From: Acetobacteraceae bacterium
Lineage (GTDB): Bacteria; Pseudomonadota; Alphaproteobacteria; Acetobacterales; Acetobacteraceae
Assembly (NCBI GenBank): GCA_024280945.1
Contig: JAMXLO010000097.1
Span: 1-64,000, forward strand
DNA length: 64,000 nt
Direction of reading: 5' to 3'
A program made the position numbers and the translations under genes. The first letter of the stretch is position 1, and the number at the start of each line of letters is the position of its first letter. Of this stretch, positions 54,119 through 61,772 are shown in pieces. The notes beneath the pieces are model-generated. The model ran no database searches. It was not told the origin of the DNA and saw nothing but the letters and a program-made list of their open reading frames with translations.

Positions 54119-54912
54119 ACGGCCAGCTCTGGCGTGCGGGTATTCCTCTGCCGCCAAGGTGCGTAACCGCGCTCCACCATCTCCTCGAGCACCTGCCGAT
54201 CCCGTAGCGTATCCATCGCGCGCCAGAATCCTGTATACTTGTAGGCCAGAAGCTGATCGTCCGCGATCAGCCGCTGAAACGGTTCGATGACCAGTTCCTC
54301 GCCTTCGCGCATATACTCGAATATGGTCGGACGCATGATGAAGAAGCCACCGTTGATCCAGATGTTGGAATCATCGGAACCGAGCAAGGCACGGACACGG
54401 CCGTCATCCGCTATATCAGCCAGGTGGAATGTCACCGGCGGATGCACCGCAAGGAAGCAAGCGGTTTTGCCGCTCGCCATGAAGGTTCTGATCATATCGT
54501 CCAGATCGACGTCGCATAAACCGTCGCTATAGTTCGCCAGGAAGCACTCTTCGTCCTTGACGTGGTCGCGCACTGCCCAGAGCCGCTGTCCGATGTTCCG
54601 CCACACCCCCGTGTCGATCAGGGCCACGCGCCAGTCCTCTTGCGGCTTGCCCAGAAGTTCCACCTTCGAACCGTTGCCGGAAACCAGGCAGTCTGTATAG
54701 ACAGAAGGCCGATAGTCCAAGAAAAACCGTTTAATAACGTCGGCCTTGTAGCCCATGCAAAGCACGAAATCCCGATGTCCATACTGGCTGTAGTACTGCA
54801 TCACGTGCCAGAGGATCGGTTCATGTCCTACTGGGATCATCGGCTTCGGCACCGGCTCCGGGTATTCCCGGATCCGCGTGCCAAGACCGCCACAGAAGAG
54901 CACCACTTTCAT
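54106..54912 (-). CDS. Glucose-1-phosphate cytidylyltransferase-like nucleotidyltransferase
   Basis: About 268 residues from the ATG at 54912 (MKVVLFCGGLGTRIREYPEP), with GGGAG 9 nt upstream and an overlap with the preceding TAA (TAATG). The nucleotide-binding loop is CGGLGTRIREYPEPVPKPMI. Other RfbF-like features are GHEPILWHVMQYYSQYGHRD, LIDTG, FLANYSDGLCDVD and ADDQLLAYKYTGFWRAMDTL. It would make CDP-glucose from glucose-1-phosphate and CTP. The next enzyme of that pathway (CDP-glucose 4,6-dehydratase) is not in the window. Confidence 0.87.
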   Translation of the reverse strand: MKVVLFCGGLGTRIREYPEPVPKPMIPVGHEPILWHVMQYYSQYGHRDFVLCMGYKADVIKRFFLDYRPSVYTDCLVSGNGSKVELLGKPQEDWRVALIDTGVWRNIGQRLWAVRDHVKDEECFLANYSDGLCDVDLDDMIRTFMASGKTACFLAVHPPVTFHLADIADDGRVRALLGSDDSNIWINGGFFIMRPTIFEYMREGEELVIEPFQRLIADDQLLAYKYTGFWRAMDTLRDRQVLEEMVERGYAPWRQRNTRTPELAVCKA

Positions 54913-56201
54913 TACGCGCACTCCCTTGGATCGACAACGTGCGCAGCAGGTATAGGAATGATGAATTTGGCGCCCCAGGCCGCCACATGGCGCATCTGCG
55001 CTATGATTTCATCCTTCAGATTCCAGGGCAGGATGAGGATATAATCCGGCTTCGCCTCGTCAATCATTTCCGGCGGATAGATCGGGATGTGCATGCCAGG
55101 CGTGAACCGCCCATGCTTATAGGGATTACGATCGACGGTGAAATCGAGAAAGTCGGTGCCGATCCCGCAGTAATTGAGCAGGGTGTTGCCTTTTCCCGGC
55201 GCACCGTAGCCGCAGATCGTCTTACCCGACTCCTTTGCCTCTATCAGGAATGAAAGCAGCCGTCTCTTTGTGCGGCGTACCTGTTCAGAGAATGCCGCGT
55301 ATCCTCTCAGTTCGTGGAAGCCAAGCTGCCGCTCCACTTCCAACAAGGCAGGAACGCGCACGCTGACGTCATGGCATGACGCCATATGGGCCAGGTAGAC
55401 ACGCAAAGAACCGCCGTGGGTGCGCAGCTCGTCCACATCGACGAGTCGGAGGGAGTGCCGCGCCGCAAGCCGCTCGATTGTCGCAAGTGAGAAATAGGAA
55501 AAATGCTCGTGGTAGATGGTATCGAACTGGTTCTCGCGTATAAGATGCAGGACATGGGGAAATTCAAGAGTGATCAGCCCCTCCGGCTTCAGCAGGCGCT
55601 GCATCCCGGCAACGAAGTCATTCACATCGGGTACCTGGGCCAACACGTTGTTGCCGATGATCAGATCTGCTCGCGTGCCTTCCGCCACAAGCCGTCCTGC
55701 CAAGTCGAGACCGAAGAATTCGACCAGTGTAGGGATATTCTTCCCAATTGCGACCTCTGCCACGTTGGCCGCAGGCTCTATACCGAGCACCGGCACCCCA
55801 TAGCGCGCGAAGTGCTGCAGAAGATAGCCATCATTGCTTGCGAGTTCGACTGCCAGGCTATCACCGTTCAGCCGAAGCCGTTCGGTGATCCGCCGGCAAT
55901 ATTCCGCAGCGTGATTGACCCAGCTTGTCGAATAAGAAGAGAAATAGGCGTACTGGTTGAATATGTGTTGCGGACTTACATACTCCCTTAGCTGGACCAG
56001 CAAGCATTCCGAGCACAGGTAGATGTGCAGCGGATAGTAATGCTCTGCCTGATCGAGTTCATCAGATGTCAGAAAGCTTTCGCACAGCGGCGACATGCCA
56101 AGATCGAGTACTGAATGCTTCAGAGGGGCCCCGCAAATCCGACATGGCGACGTATGACGCAACGTCGTTCGGCACGCGAATGTGTTTACCGCGATGTCCA
56201 T
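54912..56201 (-). CDS. SAM-dependent methyltransferase of the sugar C-methyltransferase type
   Basis: A 429-residue protein with three parts. An N-terminal zinc-binding segment holds paired cysteines (SPCRICGAPLKHSVLDLG...YLCSECLLVQL, about 19-70). A central class I methyltransferase domain follows (VELASNDGYLLQHFARYGVP, IGNNVLAQVPDVNDF). The C-terminal part is of the NDP-keto-sugar C-methyltransferase type (TICGYGAPGKGNTLLNYCGI, PDYILILPWNLKDEI). This layout matches TylC3/NovU-like enzymes that methylate keto-sugars. Its stop overlaps the cytidylyltransferase start. It heads the minus-strand group with the PIG-L gene. Confidence 0.87.
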   Translation of the reverse strand: MDIAVNTFACRTTLRHTSPCRICGAPLKHSVLDLGMSPLCESFLTSDELDQAEHYYPLHIYLCSECLLVQLREYVSPQHIFNQYAYFSSYSTSWVNHAAEYCRRITERLRLNGDSLAVELASNDGYLLQHFARYGVPVLGIEPAANVAEVAIGKNIPTLVEFFGLDLAGRLVAEGTRADLIIGNNVLAQVPDVNDFVAGMQRLLKPEGLITLEFPHVLHLIRENQFDTIYHEHFSYFSLATIERLAARHSLRLVDVDELRTHGGSLRVYLAHMASCHDVSVRVPALLEVERQLGFHELRGYAAFSEQVRRTKRRLLSFLIEAKESGKTICGYGAPGKGNTLLNYCGIGTDFLDFTVDRNPYKHGRFTPGMHIPIYPPEMIDEAKPDYILILPWNLKDEIIAQMRHVAAWGAKFIIPIPAAHVVDPRECA

Positions 56202-56220
56202 GCTAACCGTTCAGTTGGAG

Positions 56221-56277
56221 AAGGTAATTTGATGCGCGGTCAAATAGACCGATTGAGACCGCGAGTAACCTTACCTT
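56221..56277. other. Nested inverted repeats with alternative pairing
   Basis: The outer arms AAGGTAA (56221-56227) and TTACCTT (56271-56277) enclose CGCGGTC (56235-56241) and GACCGCG (56257-56263). An internal GACCG (56247-56251) can pair instead with CGGTC (56237-56241). It lies 20 bp upstream of the methyltransferase start (minus strand) and about 100 bp before the plus-strand gene at 56381, so it could act in either leader or as an operator. Confidence 0.4.
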
Positions 56278-56380
56278 TTGGTACTACCGGCACAATCGGG
56301 CACACGCACGGCGTACTATGGCGCCCTGAACGGACAGGCTGGGGCCTTACTCCGGACGAGGCCACATCTGAAAGATATGG

Positions 56381-57046
56381 TTGTGGCCGTCAAGTCAGCT
56401 AAGTGAGCAGCAATTCACAACCAAAGGTACAATTGATGATAGCCAACCTGCACCCGTTAACTGGCCCAAGGTTGAGAGCCATCGAGGGGTCGCATTGTTA
56501 CCTTCTTACTTCACTGCGATCTGTAAGGAATTTGGTGGGCCTGAACGTCTCACGGCACTCGTCCCTCTTATCCGAGAACGGCCGGCCGGGCCCAGCATCG
56601 ATGCCCGGATTGCCCTGGAGTTGGGTTGGCTGCAACCCTATGCCGCGTGGCGGGATGGAGCCAAGCTGGTCACTGGGGTCATCACCACAGACTACAGTGA
56701 AAAATATACACTCTACGCACCCTGGTTCAGACATGCGCCTCGAAACTGGTGGGACGACGGCGCAGTCATATCAAACCGCGTTCCCAACATTCCCAAGTAT
56801 ACCTCGGAGCCAAGCGCGGCCCTGCTAGCCATCCCTGGTATGCAGACACAGATTTCTTCTGTCGAGATCATCAGGCGCTCGGGCCTATGGTCGGTACGCG
56901 TCATCGGCGATGTCGGCAGAGACCCCCTGGGGAGCTGTGACCCTGGCGCGGAGTCGATAGCGAAAGCCATTGTGCTTGCCGGTCTCGACTGCCGCTTGCG
57001 CGCCTTTCAGAGGTCTCACCCGGTGCCGGACCAACCTCAGAAGTGA
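56381..57046 (+). CDS. Hypothetical protein, possibly phage-ABA-sandwich-like
   Basis: An open frame of 221 codons; the true start is uncertain and no strong Shine-Dalgarno sequence is seen. The recognisable part begins near FGGPERLTALVPLIRERPAG and continues DARIALELGWLQPYAAWRDG, then ...PSAALLAIPG. This order (short repeat of LI/E, an aliphatic-Trp patch, a later A-x-ALLA helix) is reminiscent of phage ABA-sandwich domains, but the match is weak. Codon use is less GC-biased than neighbouring genes. It overlaps the OPX gene tail-to-tail by 10 bp. Function unknown. Confidence 0.45.
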   Translation: MWPSSQLSEQQFTTKGTIDDSQPAPVNWPKVESHRGVALLPSYFTAICKEFGGPERLTALVPLIRERPAGPSIDARIALELGWLQPYAAWRDGAKLVTGVITTDYSEKYTLYAPWFRHAPRNWWDDGAVISNRVPNIPKYTSEPSAALLAIPGMQTQISSVEIIRRSGLWSVRVIGDVGRDPLGSCDPGAESIAKAIVLAGLDCRLRAFQRSHPVPDQPQK

Positions 57047-57648
57047 CGTTCGTAGATGTCAATCACATCGCCCGGCTGCACCAGCATGTTCCTGGGCACA
57101 CGGCCTTCGACGCCATGACCATCGGCGGTTCTGAGGATCGAGGCGTAATCAGTGACAGCGCGATAGGTGAAGCCACCAGCGACAGCGACGGCCGTCAGGA
57201 CTGTCATGCCTGGCTGGTAGGGGTACTGCCCCGGCTTGCTCACCTCCCCGAGAATGAACACTGGACGATAGCTCACCACGTCCACTGAAACGTCCGGATG
57301 CTCGACGAGCTGCTTTTCTTTCAGACGTGAGGCGATGGCCTGCTGCAGCTGCGTGGTGGTAAGGTCGTTGGCTGGTATCTCCCCGAGCAGCGGGACGACG
57401 ATGTTGCCCCGGTCGTTGATACGAAACTGGCCGGTGAGCTGCTCCTGGCCGAAGGTGATGACGCGGACCTCCTCATTGACACCTAGTCGGTATGGTCCGG
57501 GCGGCGTGTCCGGCAGTGCGGCCAGGTCTGACCCTGGGGAGCACGATGTAACGCCCAAGAGCAACGCGGCCCCTGCAAATTTGCGGCAACGCAAGGCCAA
57601 CGCCGATGACGACAGGCGCAATGCGTTGCGACACTTATGCTGAGTCAT
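57037..57648 (-). CDS. Polysaccharide export lipoprotein (OPX/Wza-like)
   Basis: A 203-residue protein. The signal FAGAALLLGVTSCSPGSDL has a lipobox with a lipidated cysteine. The export domain follows: PGPYRLGVNEEVRVITFGQE, INDRGNIVVPLLGEIPANDL, HPDVSVDVVSYRPVFILGEV (start of the SLBB-like part) and TVLTAVAVAGGFTYRA. OPX proteins form or gate the outer-membrane exit for capsule or exopolysaccharide. It is shorter than Wza (about 380) and lacks the C-terminal helix, so it needs a separate pore, perhaps the barrel at 51985. It overlaps the upstream transglycosylase gene by 4 bp. Confidence 0.93.
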   Translation of the reverse strand: MTQHKCRNALRLSSSALALRCRKFAGAALLLGVTSCSPGSDLAALPDTPPGPYRLGVNEEVRVITFGQEQLTGQFRINDRGNIVVPLLGEIPANDLTTTQLQQAIASRLKEKQLVEHPDVSVDVVSYRPVFILGEVSKPGQYPYQPGMTVLTAVAVAGGFTYRAVTDYASILRTADGHGVEGRVPRNMLVQPGDVIDIYERHF

Positions 57649-58505
57649 TGTAATGTCCTCCTTGACCAGGCAAGCATGGAGCTAGCATTCCGCCCTGCTC
57701 GTCGGCTGAAAGGTAAAATATTCGGAAATTCGTCGTTACTCTTTCGTTTGGAGCTGTCCTCCTTGGCGAGGGTCGCAGCCCAGGCCATCCGCAGCATGCC
57801 AAGCTTGGAGTCTCCGGGCGTTCCACGAGCATATCCGTAGAATCGGCGGACGCGCTGTTGATAAGCAGCCGACCGCACTGGTTCCTGAGAATTGTAGAAC
57901 CCGATCGCTCGTTCCCACTCTCCGGTCGTTGCATAGAGTTGCAGCAGGAACCGTGCCGCGTAGTCGACATTCATCCTTGGATCAAAAGCCTGGTCGAGGC
58001 TGCTGAACGCGTGCGGATGAAACAGCAAATTAACCTGCAGACATCCGGTATCGATCGATTTGATGCCTTTCGCCAATGCATCAGTGACCCAATGGATTGC
58101 TTCGAGCTTGCTGTCGAACAAATAGCCCTTGCCTTCCGCCTGAACCGACCATGGCCAGGGTTCGATCTGTCCTGTGACGGGATCAGGCCGTCCCGTTTCG
58201 ACTCGGCCCATGGCCAGCAGCAGCCCGCGCGGCAGGTTATATCGCGTCTCGGCCATTTGGATTGCGTCACGGCACAAGAGGCTGGCATCGAGACGCGCTG
58301 TTCTGGCGATGGAAGATGCGGGTGGCGTTGCGAGGCCGATCGAAAGGCTCCCGAGCCACGCCAAAAAGATGAAGGGCACCGTCCGAAACTGCTTGACCAG
58401 CCACACCCTCAGCCGGATATCGCCAGCGGCGCAACGACTTTGCCCGAATTGCCAATTGCGCCAGCTGTGACCGGCTCGATAACCGCGGCTTCGGATCAAA
58501 GACAC
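57645..58505 (-). CDS. Lytic transglycosylase-like protein (SLT domain)
   Basis: About 286 residues; the apparent start is a GTG at 58505, and an internal start nearer the hydrophobic segment (TVPFIFLAWLGSLSIGLAT) is possible. The SLT-type lysozyme fold is seen in YNLPRGLLLAMGRVETGRPD, with the probable catalytic Glu in VETGRPDP, then KGIKSIDTGCLQVNLLFHPH, and DYAARFLLQLYATTGEWERA followed by IGFYNSQ. Such enzymes open peptidoglycan so that export complexes can assemble. Co-translation with the OPX gene (4-bp overlap) fits that role. Confidence 0.82.
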   Translation of the reverse strand: MSLIRSRGYRAGHSWRNWQFGQSRCAAGDIRLRVWLVKQFRTVPFIFLAWLGSLSIGLATPPASSIARTARLDASLLCRDAIQMAETRYNLPRGLLLAMGRVETGRPDPVTGQIEPWPWSVQAEGKGYLFDSKLEAIHWVTDALAKGIKSIDTGCLQVNLLFHPHAFSSLDQAFDPRMNVDYAARFLLQLYATTGEWERAIGFYNSQEPVRSAAYQQRVRRFYGYARGTPGDSKLGMLRMAWAATLAKEDSSKRKSNDEFPNILPFSRRAGRNASSMLAWSRRTLQ

Positions 58506-58537
58506 TGTAGGCTCGAATGACGCAGAGGAAACACGTC

Positions 58538-59413
58538 ATGCGGTTGAGGATTGTCGTAGGCATCCCCACAGTGGGCAGGGCGCCCATTCTCTGCCGAACA
58601 CTGGCCCAACTGCGGAAGCAGGATCGTCCGGCGGATCGGGTGATCGTCTGCGGCACCAAGCCGGCCGATCTCGAGGGCACCCAGGAGGTGATGCCTGGAA
58701 CGACGGTCCTGCTGGCGGATGCCGGGCTGCCGATACAGCGCAACGCGATCATCGCCAATTCCGCGGATGCTGACGTCCTGGTATTCTTCGATGACGACTT
58801 CCTGCCGGCCAATGGCTACCTCGCCGCCGTCGAGGAACATATGGCCGCCTGTCACCGAACGGTCGTGGCAACCGGAAGCCTGCTGGCGGATGGAATTAAT
58901 GGCGTCGGCCTTTCGACCGATGAAGCTCTTGAAATGATGGCGCACGACGGTCCTGCCACATTCGACGTGCGGCCGACATTCGCGGGTTACGGCTGCAACA
59001 TGGCGGTGAGGCTCGCGCCGCTCTTGCAGCACAACTTCCGCTTCGACGAGCGTCTGCCCTTGTACGGTTGGCAGGAAGATGTCGATCTTTCCCGCCAAAT
59101 GGCGACCTGCGGTGACGTCGTACAGCTGGGTAACGCTCGCGGGGTTCACCTTGGCACCAAACTTGGCCGCAGCTCGGGCCTCAAACTGGGCTACTCGCAG
59201 GTCGCAAATCCGCTCTATCTGTTCTGCAAGCGCAGGGGCTATCCGTTCCGCCGCGCCATCAGTCACATCGCCTGCAACATGGCGATGAACGTCGTCCGCT
59301 CTGTACGGCCCGAGCCTTATGTCGACCGTCGTGGCCGCCTGCGGGGCAACATCCTCGCTCTGCGTGATCTGATCGTCGGTCGTATGGTCCCCGAACGGAT
59401 CCTTGATCTGTGA
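58538..59413 (+). CDS. Glycosyltransferase family 2
   Basis: About 291 residues from the ATG at 58538 (MRLRIVVGIPTVGRAPILCR), with GAGGA 8 nt upstream; an ATG 21 bp earlier is also in frame. The GT-A fold is shown by the N-terminal strand VVGIPTVGR, the nucleotide/metal DxD-like motif VLVFFDDDFLPA, and the acceptor-region PLYGWQEDVDLSRQM (the ED motif of inverting GT2 enzymes). It transfers a sugar from an NDP donor during glycan assembly. It is divergent from the transglycosylase gene, 32 bp apart. Confidence 0.88.
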   Translation: MRLRIVVGIPTVGRAPILCRTLAQLRKQDRPADRVIVCGTKPADLEGTQEVMPGTTVLLADAGLPIQRNAIIANSADADVLVFFDDDFLPANGYLAAVEEHMAACHRTVVATGSLLADGINGVGLSTDEALEMMAHDGPATFDVRPTFAGYGCNMAVRLAPLLQHNFRFDERLPLYGWQEDVDLSRQMATCGDVVQLGNARGVHLGTKLGRSSGLKLGYSQVANPLYLFCKRRGYPFRRAISHIACNMAMNVVRSVRPEPYVDRRGRLRGNILALRDLIVGRMVPERILDL

Positions 59414-59486
59414 TCCGGCCATGATAGGGCGAACAGACGAAAAAACACTTTCGCAGAGCGCGTCAACAATCGGACGCGCCATGGGT

Positions 59487-60296
59487 TTACTCGGTCAGCC
59501 CAGCGTTGTCGGCCGATTCATGAAGCTGCTGCGACTTGTACACGGCCTGAGTCCGGTTGGTGGCACCCATCTTCCGCATGATATTACGGATGTGGACCTT
59601 CACCGTGCTTTCAGTCATGCCCAGTTCGTAAGCGATGATCTTGTTGGCCTTGCCTTGGCGAAGATGCGACAGCACGGTCATTTGTCGCGGCGTCAGGTGC
59701 CTGGTTGCTGAAGCTTCCGAAGCGGGTGGCGAGGACGTCGTACGTTGAGTGAGGAGGAGATCGAGTGGCGCGAAGGTGCCGCCATCTTTCACGAATCTTA
59801 TCGCGGCAACCGCGGCAGACATTTCTGTGATGGATGTAGGGATAAACCCCTGGGCACCGCTGTTCAGGGCATTTCTGATGTTTCTCGGCTGTAATGCTGT
59901 CCTGGCGTCCGAGAGGACCATGATCGGCGTATCGACGAATGACTGCCGCAGCTCTTTGACGTGCTGCAGCACCAGCATCTCCGATGAGCTCTCGCTGTGC
60001 GAGTAATACAGGATGAGATGGAGACCGGCAGTGCCTGCTCCGATGCACTCGGCCACGCTGCCGAATGGCACGATCGAGAGTTCCGGATGCAGGGTTCGAA
60101 GCGCCTGCGTCAAGCAGTCCCGACTGAACCGAAGGCAATCGATCAAGCCAACAGAAATGACCCCATGGTTCTTCGAACCCGGCGACTGCGGCGACCGTTC
60201 TGCTAACCCGCCGGATGCCGTCCCGCGCTCGGACTGAGGATTGCTGCCGTCGGATGGATGGACGTTCTGATCCGCCAAGGCGTCACACTTACTCAT
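59487..60296 (-). CDS. LuxR-type regulator with a degenerate receiver domain
   Basis: A 269-residue protein. Residues about 45-165 have the outline of a receiver, but the acid pocket is reduced (VGLIDCLRFSRDCL). The phospho-acceptor strand reads LHLILYYSHSES without Asp, and the usual Lys is missing (GFIPTSIT). The C-terminal LuxR/GerE helix-turn-helix (about 200-260) is intact: RHLTPRQMTVLSHLRQGKAN, KIIAYELGMTESTVKVHIRN and MRKMGATNRTQAV. It is likely regulated by something other than phosphorylation. The position within the polysaccharide locus suggests it controls these genes. Confidence 0.87.
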   Translation of the reverse strand: MSKCDALADQNVHPSDGSNPQSERGTASGGLAERSPQSPGSKNHGVISVGLIDCLRFSRDCLTQALRTLHPELSIVPFGSVAECIGAGTAGLHLILYYSHSESSSEMLVLQHVKELRQSFVDTPIMVLSDARTALQPRNIRNALNSGAQGFIPTSITEMSAAVAAIRFVKDGGTFAPLDLLLTQRTTSSPPASEASATRHLTPRQMTVLSHLRQGKANKIIAYELGMTESTVKVHIRNIMRKMGATNRTQAVYKSQQLHESADNAGLTE

Positions 60297-60932
60297 AGGG
60301 GCCTACGCCTTTTGGTTTAGCAATAGCCGGAGAGAATATTGATAAAAGCGAACATATCGTCTCAGTTATTAGGAGACGCAAAAATGATGCCTTTCTCCAA
60401 TTTATGTGTCAATCAGCCAAAAGGCCAAAACGATCGGTCAATTTGCCAATGGGTTACGGGCTTTTGCTAAAGATACGGGCGCGCATCAATATTATTGGAG
60501 GGACATGGATCGGGTGATGGCACATCTCAAGGTTGCAGTGATTGCGGCTCGAAAGGGCGGCGAGAGACGGTGATGCCACAATCCAAAGCCCTTGCAGCGC
60601 ATCCGCGTGGGAATCGAAATTGGGCGATGGGACGGGAGCGTTCGTGATCCTGGCCTGGCCACGCTGGCCAAGCGTGGTTCGAATACTTACTGGGGCATCC
60701 ATATCTCGATCGTCGTCGCGGCCGCGAGGCCAATCACCGCCAAGACGACCGCTGCGAGTAACTTGATGAATCGCCTTTTCACACCGCAGCGTTATCCAGG
60801 ACGATGCGGTTGCGCAATGGAGTGCCTCTGCTCAACCAGTGCGCTACTCCCTTTCATCCGGGCCGCATGTTATGGAGCGATAGGTGATGCGAAGCCCGAC
60901 ATTCTTGCCATCGCTTCGACCATTGGGGGAGA
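60297..60932. other. Long intergenic region, no confident gene
   Basis: About 640 bp. The part at 60300-60500 is visibly AT-richer than its surroundings and contains an inverted repeat, CGTCTC (60358-60363) with GAGACG (60373-60378), upstream of the LuxR-type gene. A 7-bp stem lies at 60659-60677 (CCACGCT/AGCGTGG). Short ORFs exist, for example an ATG at 60505 behind GGAGGG giving about 22 residues, but none is convincing. It probably holds the regulator promoter and transfer-scarred sequence. Confidence 0.4.
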
Positions 60933-61676
60933 ATGCAGGAGATCGAATTCCATCGTGCGCTCCATCGGCCCGGCGTCATCGTCGATGTCGGTGCGCACGA
61001 CGGCAGCCTGACGTTGCCCTTGGCGGAGCTACCCCACTCGCGGGTGGCAGCGTTTGAGCCGCTGCCGTCAGCATTTGCCCGCCTGCGACGAGCCGTGTCT
61101 GCAGCGTACGGTGGCGTAGTCCCCTCGCATGTCACGCTGAGGCGCGAGGCATTGGCAGATCGCAGAGGCATGACGACGCTCTCTGTGCCGCGGATCAACG
61201 GGGTTCTGCAGGAGGAGTGGGCGGCTATCTGCAAGGACTACGCGGCTCTGCGCGCGGATGATCCTCGTATTGAGGCAATCGAGGTCTGGTCCGTGCCGCT
61301 GCTGCGATTGGATGATGCCGGTCTCTGTGACGTCTCCGCTATCAAGATCGATGTCGAAGGTGCAGAACTCGAGGTGCTGCGCGGTGCATGGGAGACATTG
61401 CGGAAATATCGGCCGTGTCTATCGATCGAAATCGAGGAACGGCACCGGCGGGGAAGCACCAAGGCGGTGCCAGAATTTCTGCGCGCGCTTGGTTTCGAAG
61501 GATGGTTCGAGTTCTTCGGTGACTGGCGACACATCGAAGAGCTGGATGTCGCAACTATGCAACATGCCTCTCCATCACCCGCAGATTTCACGGTATCGCA
61601 CCCATACGTGTTTACCTTCTATTTTGTGCCGAGCGAACGGCGCGAAGAATTAGGCCGCCTGGCACGACTTCCTTGA
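60933..61676 (+). CDS. FkbM family methyltransferase
   Basis: A 247-residue SAM-dependent methyltransferase. Motif I is GVIVDVGAHDGSLTLPLAEL, then HSRVAAFEPLPSAFARLRRA and the FkbM-specific AIKIDVEGAELEVLRGAWET, followed by LSIEIEERHR. FkbM enzymes O-methylate sugars or polyketides; here modification of the exported glycan is plausible. GGGGGAGA lies directly before the ATG at unusually close spacing. The exporter gene follows 97 bp downstream. Confidence 0.88.
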   Translation: MQEIEFHRALHRPGVIVDVGAHDGSLTLPLAELPHSRVAAFEPLPSAFARLRRAVSAAYGGVVPSHVTLRREALADRRGMTTLSVPRINGVLQEEWAAICKDYAALRADDPRIEAIEVWSVPLLRLDDAGLCDVSAIKIDVEGAELEVLRGAWETLRKYRPCLSIEIEERHRRGSTKAVPEFLRALGFEGWFEFFGDWRHIEELDVATMQHASPSPADFTVSHPYVFTFYFVPSERREELGRLARLP

Positions 61677-61772
61677 TCAGCCAGCGTGCTCGCAAAGCTG
61701 TTTCTGCGTTTGACGGTGTTTGCCCCAGTCCGCATGCTCCAGGTTTGCGTTGCGGACGACAAGGCCGCCAAG

